Position numbers and translations under genes: made by a program
Assembly: GCA_023379725.1 (NCBI GenBank)
Contig: JAMCPC010000121.1
Location: 1 to 32,155, forward strand
DNA from: Actinomycetota bacterium
GTDB taxonomy: Bacteria; Actinomycetota; Acidimicrobiia; Acidimicrobiales; JAMCPL01
Length of the DNA stretch: 32,155 nucleotides
Reading direction: 5' to 3'
Part shown: positions 1-8,041 of the stretch, in pieces
Layout of the letters: the number at the start of each line of letters is the position of its first letter
Position numbering within the stretch: the stretch's first letter is position 1
Notes under the pieces: model-generated
The model's database searches: none
What the model was told of the DNA's origin: nothing
Seen by the model: the letters and a program-made list of their open reading frames with translations, nothing else

Positions 1-497
1 CTTACCATACCATCTACACTTGAGATGGTCATGCCTGTCAACAACTCTGCCTCAGGGATGTTTGGCGTCAGGATATATGTATATGGCACCAGTAGCTCTC
101 GATACGCCTCTATACCTTCCTCGCTTACCAGCAGATTTCCCGACGATGCCGCAAGCACGGGATCAACTACTACATTTGGCAATTCTCCGGCTTTTATCCG
201 AGACGCAATAGTTGCAACGTTCTCTGCTGTGGCAAGCATACCCACCTTGGTGGCTCTAACCGGTGATCCTGCCACCGCAAGGTCTATCTGTAGACCTAGA
301 AGATCTTTCGGCACAGGCATTATTCCTGCTACTGTGGTAGAATCTTGTGCGGTTACTGCAGTGACTGCATATACACCGCGTACTCCAATTGATTCCAGGG
401 TGCGTATATCGGCCTGCATCCCTGCCCCTCCACTGGAATCTGATCCGGAGATTACAAGGACACCACCAGGGGCGTCATTCGACTGATGAGAACCCAT
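1..497 (-). CDS. thiD: Hydroxymethylpyrimidine(-phosphate) kinase ThiD, 3' end outside the window
   Basis: Phosphorylates 4-amino-5-hydroxymethyl-2-methylpyrimidine and its phosphate to make the pyrimidine half of thiamine; cytoplasmic, ribokinase-like fold. About 165 residues are visible. The N-terminal substrate motif ISGSDSSGGAGMQADI, the AVTAVTAQ stretch, VVDPVLAASSG and TPNIPEAELLTG are all typical of ThiD; the C-terminal part with the catalytic cysteine lies off the left edge. The start is the ATG at 495-497, the first start after an in-frame TAA three codons upstream. It is the last gene of a thiO-thiS-thiG-thiD operon, 28 bases after thiG. Oddity: the start codon and first dozen residues (MGSHQSNDAPGG) are encoded by a fragment of the CTAG-ended repeat family, so the native 5' end seems to have been replaced. 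Family assignment is firm; a thiE or other fusion beyond the edge cannot be excluded. Confidence 0.93.
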   Translation of the reverse strand, partial: MGSHQSNDAPGGVLVISGSDSSGGAGMQADIRTLESIGVRGVYAVTAVTAQDSTTVAGIMPVPKDLLGLQIDLAVAGSPVRATKVGMLATAENVATIASRIKAGELPNVVVDPVLAASSGNLLVSEEGIEAYRELLVPYTYILTPNIPEAELLTGMTISSVDGMV

Positions 498-562
498 GGC
501 TATTTACGGGACGAGCCACTAGGTGTCATTCGGCTGAGGAAAACCCACGGCCATTTGCAAGA
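471..562 (-). repeat. Two tandem partial copies of the CTAG-ended element spanning the thiG/thiD junction
   Basis: On the minus strand two stretches of about 40-50 bases repeat each other with a period near 51 bases. The upstream one (about 522-562) contains TTGCAAATGGCCGTGGGTTT; the downstream one (about 471-521) contains CGTAAATAGCCATGGGTTCT. Both match the left end of the 169-bp elements at 18005 and 31900, in the CTAGTGG subfamily also seen inside gltB. The first encodes the ThiG C-terminus and stop; the second encodes the ThiD start codon and N-terminus. Confidence 0.8.
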
Positions 563-1338
563 CCGTCCGTCAGGTCGGCCATACCTTCCATAGATGAGGA
601 TGCAAGTGCCCTGAATCGTCTTGGTATCCTTCCAGCCAGATACGCATCGTGTCCAGCTATAATAGCATTTTTCATTGCAGATGCCATCATTGGAGGGTTC
701 TGTGCCCTTGTAATTGCAGAGGCCACTAGCACTCCAGAGCAACCCAATTCCATTGCCTGTGCAGCCTCTGATGCAGTACCAATACCGGCATCAAGTATTA
801 CCGGCACATTCACGGTGTCGACTATCAAAGCAATATTGTGCGGATTGCGGATTCCAAGGCCACTGCCTATCGGAGCTCCCAGCGGCATAACGGCGACGCA
901 ACCTACCTGTTCAAGACGTTTGGCAACTATGGGGTCGTCGGTAGTATATGGAAACACCTTGAAACCCTTGTCGTATAGGATTTCTGCCGCTCTCAACAGT
1001 TCGTTTACATCCGGTAATAGGGTATCTTCATCTCCTATTACCTCCAACTTCACGTAATCTGTTTCGAGTGCATCCCTGGCCATTTCAGCTGTAAACACTG
1101 CTTCGTGAGCATTGTAGCAACCTGCAGTGTTTGGAAGGACAGTGACGTTATGCTCTTCGAGTACATCCAATATCGATCTTCCTGATGCAACCGATACACG
1201 TCGCATTGCAACTGTCGCCACTGAAGCCTCTGATGCCTGTATGACTCTTTCCAGCACTTCATGGCTCTGCACTCCGCCTGTGCCGAGCAGCAGTCGGTGA
1301 GTTATTTTCAGACCCGCAATATCGACATTCTCTTCCAT
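526..1338 (-). CDS. thiG: Thiazole synthase ThiG
   Basis: Forms the thiazole phosphate ring of thiamine from 1-deoxyxylulose 5-phosphate, dehydroglycine and ThiS-thiocarboxylate; cytoplasmic TIM barrel. The 270 residues carry the family signatures in order: LLLGTGG near the N-terminus, LPNTAGCYNAHEAV, VKLEVIGDEDTLLPD with the Schiff-base lysine, PYTTDDPIVAKRLEQVG, PLGAPIGSGLGIRNP and ILDAGIGTASEAAQAMELG. The start ATG overlaps the thiS stop by one base (TAATG), indicating translational coupling with its sulfur-carrier partner. The enzyme proper ends near SSMEGMADL; the last 14 residues or so (ending NGRGFSSAE) come from a repeat-element fragment that also provides the stop codon. Length is at the upper end for the family because of this tail. 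Confidence 0.97.
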   Translation of the reverse strand: MEENVDIAGLKITHRLLLGTGGVQSHEVLERVIQASEASVATVAMRRVSVASGRSILDVLEEHNVTVLPNTAGCYNAHEAVFTAEMARDALETDYVKLEVIGDEDTLLPDVNELLRAAEILYDKGFKVFPYTTDDPIVAKRLEQVGCVAVMPLGAPIGSGLGIRNPHNIALIVDTVNVPVILDAGIGTASEAAQAMELGCSGVLVASAITRAQNPPMMASAMKNAIIAGHDAYLAGRIPRRFRALASSSMEGMADLTDGLANGRGFSSAE

Positions 1339-1559
1339 TATCCGCCTGCCACCGCCGTGATGATCTCGACTTGGTAACCTTCCCTGAGCACGGTATCAGT
1401 CCACATACTTTTGGGCACTATAGTACCGTCTATCGCTACAGCTATTCCCCGAGCCGTACGAGCGTATCGCTCGACCAGGCTGGCTATCGTAGTGCCGGTG
1501 TCTATACTGTAATGCTCGCCATTTACAGTGATATCCATCAAAAGACTTTCAGACTTCAT
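1338..1559 (-). CDS. thiS: Sulfur carrier protein ThiS
   Basis: Small ubiquitin-fold protein whose C-terminal Gly-Gly is adenylated and thiocarboxylated to donate sulfur for thiazole synthesis. The C-terminus reads EIITAVAGG, the required diglycine, and the body (ITVNGEHYSIDTGTTIASL) is typical. I chose the ATG at 1557-1559 because GGAG lies nine bases upstream; a second ATG at 1536-1538 (MDITVNGE) would give the more usual family N-terminus, and a TTG at 1566-1568 is also open. The gene lies 18 bases after thiO and overlaps thiG by one base, so thiO, thiS and thiG are very probably one transcript. Confidence 0.93.
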   Translation of the reverse strand: MKSESLLMDITVNGEHYSIDTGTTIASLVERYARTARGIAVAIDGTIVPKSMWTDTVLREGYQVEIITAVAGG

Positions 1560-1577
1560 GCAGAACAACTCCGAACT

Positions 1578-2852
1578 TCATGCGATTTTCTCAAGACGTG
1601 AGGGGCTAAACGGTACGATCTCTCGTGGCACTCCTTTTTCATCAGACTGTATAAGTGCGTTTACTGCCACTGCTGTAATTGGAGCAAGCAACACGCCATT
1701 TCGGTAGTGACCAGCAGCTACTACCAGTCCACCACTCTCATCTATACTGCCAACTATCGGACCATTATCCGGTGTGGTCGGTCTCAGTCCAGCAATGGTC
1801 TCTTGAAACGAAAGCTCTGCTGTAATAGGCAATAATGCTCTGGCATCACGCAACAAATCAAAGACAGCACCAGATCGAACTGCCGTATCAAAGCCTTTTT
1901 CCTCCATGGTTGCCCCGATGACCAGTGTTCCGTCAGCTCTGGGTACCATATATATGGAATGGCCATTCGTTATTCCTCTGATAGTATGTGCGGGCAGCAA
2001 CGAGGGGTCAAGCGTTGCCAGCCTGATTATCTCACCCTTGACCGGCCTCACAGCTGAAGATATGAATCGCGGTAAGCCATTTAATTGGGATGTCCACGGC
2101 CCGGTGCATACGATGATTTTATTGGCATGTAGATCGTTGCCAGACTCAAGTGTTATATGGAAACTATTTCCAGTACTGTCTCTGGAAGTATCTTTGGAGT
2201 CGGAGATGACGGATGTTGCCCTGGTGGGCAGGAATGAATAGCCTTTAGCGGTTACTATCTGTGTCAATGCCTTTACCACCAGCCGTGGATCCACCTGGTA
2301 GTCGTCTGCTGCAAGCATCGCTCCTCGTACAGATGGTGCAAGTTGTGGAACCAGCTCTCTTACCTCCGATGCACTCAGCCATTCGACATTCAACTTGAGG
2401 CTTGTCTGATAATCGTAGAGTTCTCTTATGTATGACCTATCGTCATTTCCACCCGCTACTACAAGAGTACCCACCTGCCTGTAACCTACATCGATACCAC
2501 TTTTCTCGCTTAGTGTCTCAGCAAAAGACCTCCATAGGTTTGCCGCTGCCATGTTTAAATGCAATTCCAGCTCTTCACCATAGTATGCTTCGGTTACCGC
2601 AGCCAACATTCCTGCAGCTACCCAGCTGGTGCCCTTACCTGGCGATGGATCAACTATTGCCACCCTCTCATAGACATCCGACATTAAGTAGGCAACACTA
2701 AGCCCTATTATCCCTCCTCCAATTATCACTATGTCGTAGTTGCTGTCGTATGCTGCTATAATAGTCTCTATTATAGTACTGTTTGAAGCGGTGCCAATTT
2801 TCCCTAACGGAATTGTGCCTTCGTATAAGCAGTGGTATTTTCTGTAGTGCAA
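1578..2852 (-). CDS. thiO: Glycine oxidase ThiO, FAD-dependent
   Basis: Oxidises glycine to the imine used by ThiG in thiazole formation; FAD-dependent D-amino-acid-oxidase fold. An N-terminal dinucleotide motif (DIVIIGGGIIGLSVAY, about residues 40-55), the GTSWVAAGMLAA segment, the VRPVKGEIIRL strand and the C-terminal GLRPTTPDNGPIVG and AAGHYRNGVLLAP motifs identify the family. The only canonical start giving a full FAD motif is TTG at 2850-2852; it has no clear Shine-Dalgarno and gives about 38 extra N-terminal residues. A GTG just before the glycine motif would truncate the first strand. A Ser/Asp-rich insertion near residues 210-230 (SDSKDTSRDSTGNS) is not typical. First gene of the thiamine operon; I saw no TPP riboswitch upstream. 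Confidence 0.92.
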   Translation of the reverse strand: MHYRKYHCLYEGTIPLGKIGTASNSTIIETIIAAYDSNYDIVIIGGGIIGLSVAYLMSDVYERVAIVDPSPGKGTSWVAAGMLAAVTEAYYGEELELHLNMAAANLWRSFAETLSEKSGIDVGYRQVGTLVVAGGNDDRSYIRELYDYQTSLKLNVEWLSASEVRELVPQLAPSVRGAMLAADDYQVDPRLVVKALTQIVTAKGYSFLPTRATSVISDSKDTSRDSTGNSFHITLESGNDLHANKIIVCTGPWTSQLNGLPRFISSAVRPVKGEIIRLATLDPSLLPAHTIRGITNGHSIYMVPRADGTLVIGATMEEKGFDTAVRSGAVFDLLRDARALLPITAELSFQETIAGLRPTTPDNGPIVGSIDESGGLVVAAGHYRNGVLLAPITAVAVNALIQSDEKGVPREIVPFSPSRLEKIA

Positions 2853-2899
2853 ATTGGTGCAATAGAATCGCTACTGATGGGCCAACGTCGTCCCTTACA

Positions 2900-2928
2900 T
2901 TGAACCTGTAAGAATAGCAAGATATGGT
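2900..2928 (+). promoter_or_regulatory. Possible promoter for gltBD
   Basis: TTGAAC at 2900-2905 and TATGGT at 2923-2928 are separated by 17 bases. Each box matches the sigma-70 consensus at about four of six positions. Its predicted transcription start would lie close to the AGGA before the TTG start, which would favour the downstream ATG at 2970. Weak evidence. Confidence 0.3.
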
Positions 2929-2945
2929 TAGTAAAGGAATAATTA

Positions 2946-5900
2946 TTGGATGACGATTGGAACGTTAAAATGAATCCTGCCTGTAAAAGCAGTAATCGCC
3001 GCGTACTCGCTGTGAGCACTGAACAAAACACTACCAGCCTTTATAACCCTGCCTTTGAGCATGATTCATGCGGGATAGCTCTTATAGCTGATATCCACGG
3101 CAACAAGAGCCATGGCATAGTGGAGGATGCGTTGATCGCCCTTCAAAATCTGGCACATCGTGGTGCGACTGGAGCTGAAGAGGAGACTGGCGATGGCGCT
3201 GGGATACTGCTTCAAATGCCTCACGATTTTCTAAAATCACAGACAGAGCTGGGTATAGAAGAAATAGGGGAGGGTAAATATGCCTGTGGTATCGTGTTTA
3301 TGCCCAGGGATGACGATTCGGTACAGAAGTCGATGAGGCGCATAGAAGAATTGGCTAGAGAAGAATCCCTGAAGGTACTTGGTTGGCGCCAAGTACCTGT
3401 GAATGATACATCCATTGGTACCACTGCTGCCGAGGCTATATGCTCATTTTGGCAGGTGGCGGTGGCTCCAACTGCGCCAGTCGACCATGGTGATTTGCAA
3501 GACGGGCCACCAGTGGCCCGTCTTGCAAATAGCGTGACGTTATCCGGCAAGTCAGGGGCATCATCTGGCAAGGCCGAAGACGAAGGCGTAGCCGGTAGCT
3601 ACGTTGAGGATGAGAACGCCGTCAGGGGTGCCATCTGGCCGGCGGGAACCCATGGTGATTTGCGAGACGGGCCACTAGCTATCGATAGAATGGCGTTTTG
3701 CTTAAGAAAACGGGTAGAGCATGAGTTGGATAGTGTCTACGTAGCTTCATTGTCAAGCAGGACAATAGTGTACAAGGGTATGCTGACCTCCCATCAGCTC
3801 TCGTCGTTCTATCCTGACCTATCGGAACCATCCCTTAAGTCAGCTATTGCGATGGTCCATTCCAGGTTCTCCACCAATACCTTTCCATCATGGCCACTTG
3901 CGCATCCCTACAGATATATTGCCCACAACGGCGAGATAAACACTCTGATCAGCAATCGTAATTGGATGCGTGCCAGAGAAGCACTACTCGACTCAGACAT
4001 AATCCAGGGAGATCTGTCCAGGCTCTTTCCTATATGTACCCCCGGTGCATCCGATTCAGCCTCTTTTGATGAGGTAATAGAGCTGCTGCACCTTGGCGGT
4101 AGGTCGTTGCCTCATGCAATACTTATGATGATCCCTGAGGCGTGGGAGAAAAACACAGATATGGATCCACGTATGAGGGATTTCTATATGTACCATGCAT
4201 CCATAATGGAACCATGGGACGGGCCAGCAGCCATGATCTTCACTGATGGCATCATTGCCGGAGGAGTACTGGACAGAAACGGTTTTAGACCATCGCGTTG
4301 GCTTCTCACGAAGGGCGGAAAACTGGTACTTGGCTCTGAGACTGGACTACTGGATATAAATCCAGTAGACATAGTCAGAAAGGGGCGGCTACAGCCGGGG
4401 AAGATGTTCCTTATAGATACATCACAGGGACGTATAATAGAGGATACAGAGATCAAGAGCGCACTAGCATCAGAGCATCCTTACGGTCAATGGTTACAGG
4501 AACAGCAGGTACATCTAAGCGATATGCCATACCGAAAGATGCTGACTCCTCAGCACTCTTCGGTGGTCACACATCAGCGCCTTTTCGGATATACCAATGA
4601 GGATCTAAAGGTAATTATCGGCCCTATGGCCATGGGAGGCCAAGAAGCAGTAGGATCCATGGGCAACGACGCGGCTATTGCAGTATTATCAACGCGCCCC
4701 AGGCTCCTGTATGACTACTTTACCCAGCTATTTGCTCAAGTCACCAACCCGCCACTCGACGCAATAAGGGAAGAACTTGTCACATCCACAAGGACTCAGA
4801 TAGGGTCCGAGGGAAATTTGCTCGATCCTCAACCAGTCTCATGTAAGCAGATTATTCTTGAATATCCAATCATAGACAACGAAGAGCTTGCCAAGTTAAT
4901 GTACGTAAACGAGCATGGAGAGACACCTGGATTCAAAGCATTTACCGTTGACGGGTTGTTCGATTCCTCGGGAGGTGCAAATGCCCTAAGAGATGCTATC
5001 GAATCAGTGCGTTCAAAGGTAAGTGATGCTATTGCGAATGGAGCCAACATAATCATACTCTCAGACCGCAACGCCAGCGCTGAACTAGCTCCTATCCCGA
5101 TGTTGTTGCTTGTCTCTGCCATCCATGAGCACCTGGTGAGAGAGCGCACCAGGACAAAGGTTGGGTTAATCGCTGAGAGTGGTGAGGCCAGAGAGGTTCA
5201 CCATATGGCTCTATTGGTGGCCTATGGAGCATCAGCTATCAACCCCTACCTTGCCTTTGAAACAGTAGATGATATGGTTGCCAGCGGTTTGTTGGAGGAC
5301 ATTTCTGCACTTGAGGCTCGTCGGCACTACATCAAAGCCTGCACAAAGGGGATAGTAAAGGTAATGTCTAAGATGGGTATATCCACAGTGGCATCCTATA
5401 TCGGTTCGCATGTATTTGAAGCCATCGGTCTGGACAGGGATTTCGTGGATGAATACTTTAGTGGTACTACTAGTAGGATAGGCGGCGTAGGGCTCAAAGT
5501 TGTCACAGAGGAGGTATTGAAGCGCCATCGCAGAGCATTCAGCCGGTTGCAGTCGGTACGGGCTCATCGCGAACTAGAGACCGGAGGAGAGTATCAGTGG
5601 CGTCGCGAAGGAGAGGCACACCTGCTGGCCCCAAAGGTAGTATTCAAGGTACAGCAGGCCGTAAGGAACCGCGATTATTCATTGTTCAAGGAATATACCG
5701 ATCTCGTCGATGAGCAATCTGAGCAACTTTGTACATTGAGGGGTATGATGCACTTCAAGAAAGGGGTGAATTCGCCCATTTCCCTGAGCGAGGTGGAATC
5801 GGTATCCAGCATTGTTAAGCGTTTTTCAACCGGTGCCATGTCGTATGGATCGATATCGAAAGAAGCCCATGAGACACTCGCCATTGCAATGAACAGGCTG

Positions 5901-8021
5901 GGTGGAAGGTCGAATACCGGTGAAGGAGGAGAGGACCCCGATAGATTTACAGTAGATCCGAATGGGGATTCTCGGCGTAGTGCCATTAAGCAGGTTGCCT
6001 CGGGACGTTTTGGTGTAACTATAGAATACCTGGTCAATTCAGACGACATACAGATCAAGATCTCCCAGGGAGCCAAACCAGGAGAGGGTGGTCAGTTGCC
6101 GCCGCATAAGGTGTACCCCTGGATAGCGCGTACCAGATATTCTACACCGGGAGTAGGACTTATCTCGCCCCCACCGCACCATGATATTTACTCAATAGAG
6201 GATATTGCTCAGCTCATACACGACCTAAAGTGCTCTAACCCCAATGCTCGCGTACATGTAAAGCTGGTTGCTGAGGTAGGTGTAGGTACTGTAGCGGCAG
6301 GGGTTGCCAAAGCGAAATCAGATGTAGTACTCATATCTGGACATGACGGTGGCACCGGTGCCGCGCCGCTTACCTCTATCAAGCATGCAGGCGTTCCCTG
6401 GGAGATGGGGTTGGCCGAGACAAACCAGGTACTGGTAGCAAACGGCCTACGTGATCGTATAGTCGTTCAGGTGGACGGCCAATTAAAGACCGGCCGTGAC
6501 GTGGTGATCGGAGCGTTACTTGGGGCTGAGGAGTTTGGTTTTGCCACTATGGCTCTGGTTGCACTCGGCTGCGTCATGATGAGAGTATGCCATCTTGACA
6601 CCTGTCCGGTAGGCATCGCCACCCAGAATCCCGTACTGCGTAATCGTTTTACAGGAAAGCCGGATTACGTAGAGGCATTCTTTGAGATGATCGCCGAAGA
6701 GGTACGAGAGTACCTCGCTGAGCTGGGATTGAGATCGTTGGAGGATGCTATAGGCCGGGTGGATCTGCTTGATGTGGAACCTGCCGTAGAGCACTGGAAG
6801 GCACGCGGCCTGGATCTTTCTCCCATACTTACCTTGCCTGCAAATAATTACGGGACTGAACGTTTTCAGTGCGCCGCTCAGAACCATGGAATCGACTCGC
6901 AGTTGGACTGGGAGTTTATTGATGAGTGCATAGCAGGGATTGAGCAGGGCCATCCGGTGGCAGTCGAACTTCCCATAAGAAACGTCCACAGAACTGTAGG
7001 GACACTGCTAAGTCATACCATCGTTTCACGCTTCGGTGCAGGAGGTTCCGGTGGTAGTGACGGTGGTGGTAGTGACAGTGATGGGGGTGCTGGTGGTATG
7101 GATGCTGCTGGTGGTGGTAGTGACGGCGGTAGCGGTAGTAGCAGTGGTGCAGGGGGTACGGGGAGTGCAGGTAATCTACCCAATGACTTTATTGCTATAA
7201 AATTAAACGGTTCCGCTGGACAGAGTTTTGGAGCATTCCTGACGAAGGGAGTGACCCTCCAGCTGGTCGGTGATGCCAATGATTACCTGGGCAAGGGGCT
7301 GTCAGGTGGCAGAATCATTGTAGTGCCTCCACCAGAATCACTGTTCGCTGCTGAGGAACAGATTATCGCGGGTAATGTAATACTCTATGGAGCCACCAGT
7401 GGCGAATTATTCCTGAGAGGGCAAGCCGGTGAAAGATTCTGCGTAAGGAATTCCGGTGCTATTGCGGTTGCGGAGGGAATAGGCGACCACGGATGTGAGT
7501 ACATGACTGGTGGTATAGCTGTTGTATTAGGACCAGTAGGTAGAAACTTTGCTGCCGGCATGTCTGGTGGAGTTGCCTATCTCTATATTGGAGATCTTGA
7601 AAAAACTCCTTGGGAAAATCCAGGTAGTACGGTAACTCAGAGTGATAAGAGTAATATAGCCAATACAGCCAATATGGTCCAGGAGGTTCATGGATCTGGT
7701 GGCGGAGAGGGTATTGTTGAGTACGATATAACTCAATATCAAGTCGCTCAACTATATATTGCCAAGCATATCAATACAGAGATGGTAGACGTGATTGCGC
7801 TTGATGAGGAGGACATCGAATTATTGAGAGACCTGTTGACCAGATATCGTAGTGAGACTGGATCGACAGTTGCCACAACCATATTACACGACTTCAATAG
7901 AGTCTCGAGTCTGTTCTTGAAGGTCATGCCACGAGATTATGCAAAAATTATACAGATTACGAAATTGGCTGAAGCTGAAGGGAGATCGGTAGACGATGCA
8001 GTTATGGAGGCTACGCGATGA
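2946..8021 (+). CDS. gltB: Glutamate synthase large subunit GltB, with in-frame repeat-element insert
   Basis: Glutamine:2-oxoglutarate amidotransferase large subunit; releases ammonia from glutamine and makes glutamate on FMN with electrons from GltD. Order of parts: short propeptide, nucleophile Cys42 (DSCGIAL) of the class II amidotransferase domain, central domain, FMN domain (GAMSYGSISKEAHE near 964, KPGEGGQLPPHK near 1044), 3Fe-4S cysteines 1209, 1215 and 1220 (CVMMRVCHLDTC), and the GXGXG C-terminal domain. At 1691 residues it is well above the usual 1500 or so. Excess comes from a 65-residue insert translated from the CTAG element (about residues 180-244), a 45-residue Gly/Ser/Asp run (1365-1409) and another insert near 1557-1600. 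Start: TTG at 2946 has AGGA seven bases upstream; ATG at 2970 is a good alternative. gltD follows after 20 bases. The reading frame is intact throughout, so it is probably functional. Confidence 0.97.
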   Translation: MDDDWNVKMNPACKSSNRRVLAVSTEQNTTSLYNPAFEHDSCGIALIADIHGNKSHGIVEDALIALQNLAHRGATGAEEETGDGAGILLQMPHDFLKSQTELGIEEIGEGKYACGIVFMPRDDDSVQKSMRRIEELAREESLKVLGWRQVPVNDTSIGTTAAEAICSFWQVAVAPTAPVDHGDLQDGPPVARLANSVTLSGKSGASSGKAEDEGVAGSYVEDENAVRGAIWPAGTHGDLRDGPLAIDRMAFCLRKRVEHELDSVYVASLSSRTIVYKGMLTSHQLSSFYPDLSEPSLKSAIAMVHSRFSTNTFPSWPLAHPYRYIAHNGEINTLISNRNWMRAREALLDSDIIQGDLSRLFPICTPGASDSASFDEVIELLHLGGRSLPHAILMMIPEAWEKNTDMDPRMRDFYMYHASIMEPWDGPAAMIFTDGIIAGGVLDRNGFRPSRWLLTKGGKLVLGSETGLLDINPVDIVRKGRLQPGKMFLIDTSQGRIIEDTEIKSALASEHPYGQWLQEQQVHLSDMPYRKMLTPQHSSVVTHQRLFGYTNEDLKVIIGPMAMGGQEAVGSMGNDAAIAVLSTRPRLLYDYFTQLFAQVTNPPLDAIREELVTSTRTQIGSEGNLLDPQPVSCKQIILEYPIIDNEELAKLMYVNEHGETPGFKAFTVDGLFDSSGGANALRDAIESVRSKVSDAIANGANIIILSDRNASAELAPIPMLLLVSAIHEHLVRERTRTKVGLIAESGEAREVHHMALLVAYGASAINPYLAFETVDDMVASGLLEDISALEARRHYIKACTKGIVKVMSKMGISTVASYIGSHVFEAIGLDRDFVDEYFSGTTSRIGGVGLKVVTEEVLKRHRRAFSRLQSVRAHRELETGGEYQWRREGEAHLLAPKVVFKVQQAVRNRDYSLFKEYTDLVDEQSEQLCTLRGMMHFKKGVNSPISLSEVESVSSIVKRFSTGAMSYGSISKEAHETLAIAMNRLGGRSNTGEGGEDPDRFTVDPNGDSRRSAIKQVASGRFGVTIEYLVNSDDIQIKISQGAKPGEGGQLPPHKVYPWIARTRYSTPGVGLISPPPHHDIYSIEDIAQLIHDLKCSNPNARVHVKLVAEVGVGTVAAGVAKAKSDVVLISGHDGGTGAAPLTSIKHAGVPWEMGLAETNQVLVANGLRDRIVVQVDGQLKTGRDVVIGALLGAEEFGFATMALVALGCVMMRVCHLDTCPVGIATQNPVLRNRFTGKPDYVEAFFEMIAEEVREYLAELGLRSLEDAIGRVDLLDVEPAVEHWKARGLDLSPILTLPANNYGTERFQCAAQNHGIDSQLDWEFIDECIAGIEQGHPVAVELPIRNVHRTVGTLLSHTIVSRFGAGGSGGSDGGGSDSDGGAGGMDAAGGGSDGGSGSSSGAGGTGSAGNLPNDFIAIKLNGSAGQSFGAFLTKGVTLQLVGDANDYLGKGLSGGRIIVVPPPESLFAAEEQIIAGNVILYGATSGELFLRGQAGERFCVRNSGAIAVAEGIGDHGCEYMTGGIAVVLGPVGRNFAAGMSGGVAYLYIGDLEKTPWENPGSTVTQSDKSNIANTANMVQEVHGSGGGEGIVEYDITQYQVAQLYIAKHINTEMVDVIALDEEDIELLRDLLTRYRSETGSTVATTILHDFNRVSSLFLKVMPRDYAKIIQITKLAEAEGRSVDDAVMEATR
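3484..3678 (+). mobile_element. CTAG-ended inverted-repeat element inserted in frame in gltB
   Basis: A full 169-bp copy (3510-3678) is preceded by a 26-base right-end fragment (3484-3509). Together they make 195 bases, exactly 65 codons. The sequence matches the intergenic copy at 31900-32068 in the same orientation, with about eight substitutions over the inner 130 bases. The junction forms a perfect inverted repeat with 18-base arms (3493-3510 and 3513-3530) and a two-base spacer. The flanking protein sequence (VAVAPTAPV before, DRMAFCLRKRVEHEL after) joins as in ordinary GltB proteins. No transposase gene is present. Confidence 0.88.
7038..7172 (+). repeat. Degenerate GGT/AGT triplet repeat encoding a Gly/Ser/Asp linker in gltB
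   Basis: About 45 codons of near-repeated GGT, AGT and GAC triplets encode residues about 1365-1409 (runs such as GGSDGGGSDSDGGAGG). They lie between TVGTLLSHTIVSRFG and LPNDFIAIKLNGSAGQSF, where other GltB proteins have only a short loop at the start of the GXGXG domain. Looks like in-frame microsatellite expansion. Confidence 0.75.
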
Positions 8022-8041
8022 TGAAGGTTGTTAGGTAAACA

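Noticed and set aside
2853..2945. TPP riboswitch upstream of the thiamine operon
   Set aside because: Looked for CTGAGA and the conserved TPP aptamer segments on the minus strand; not present in the spacer.
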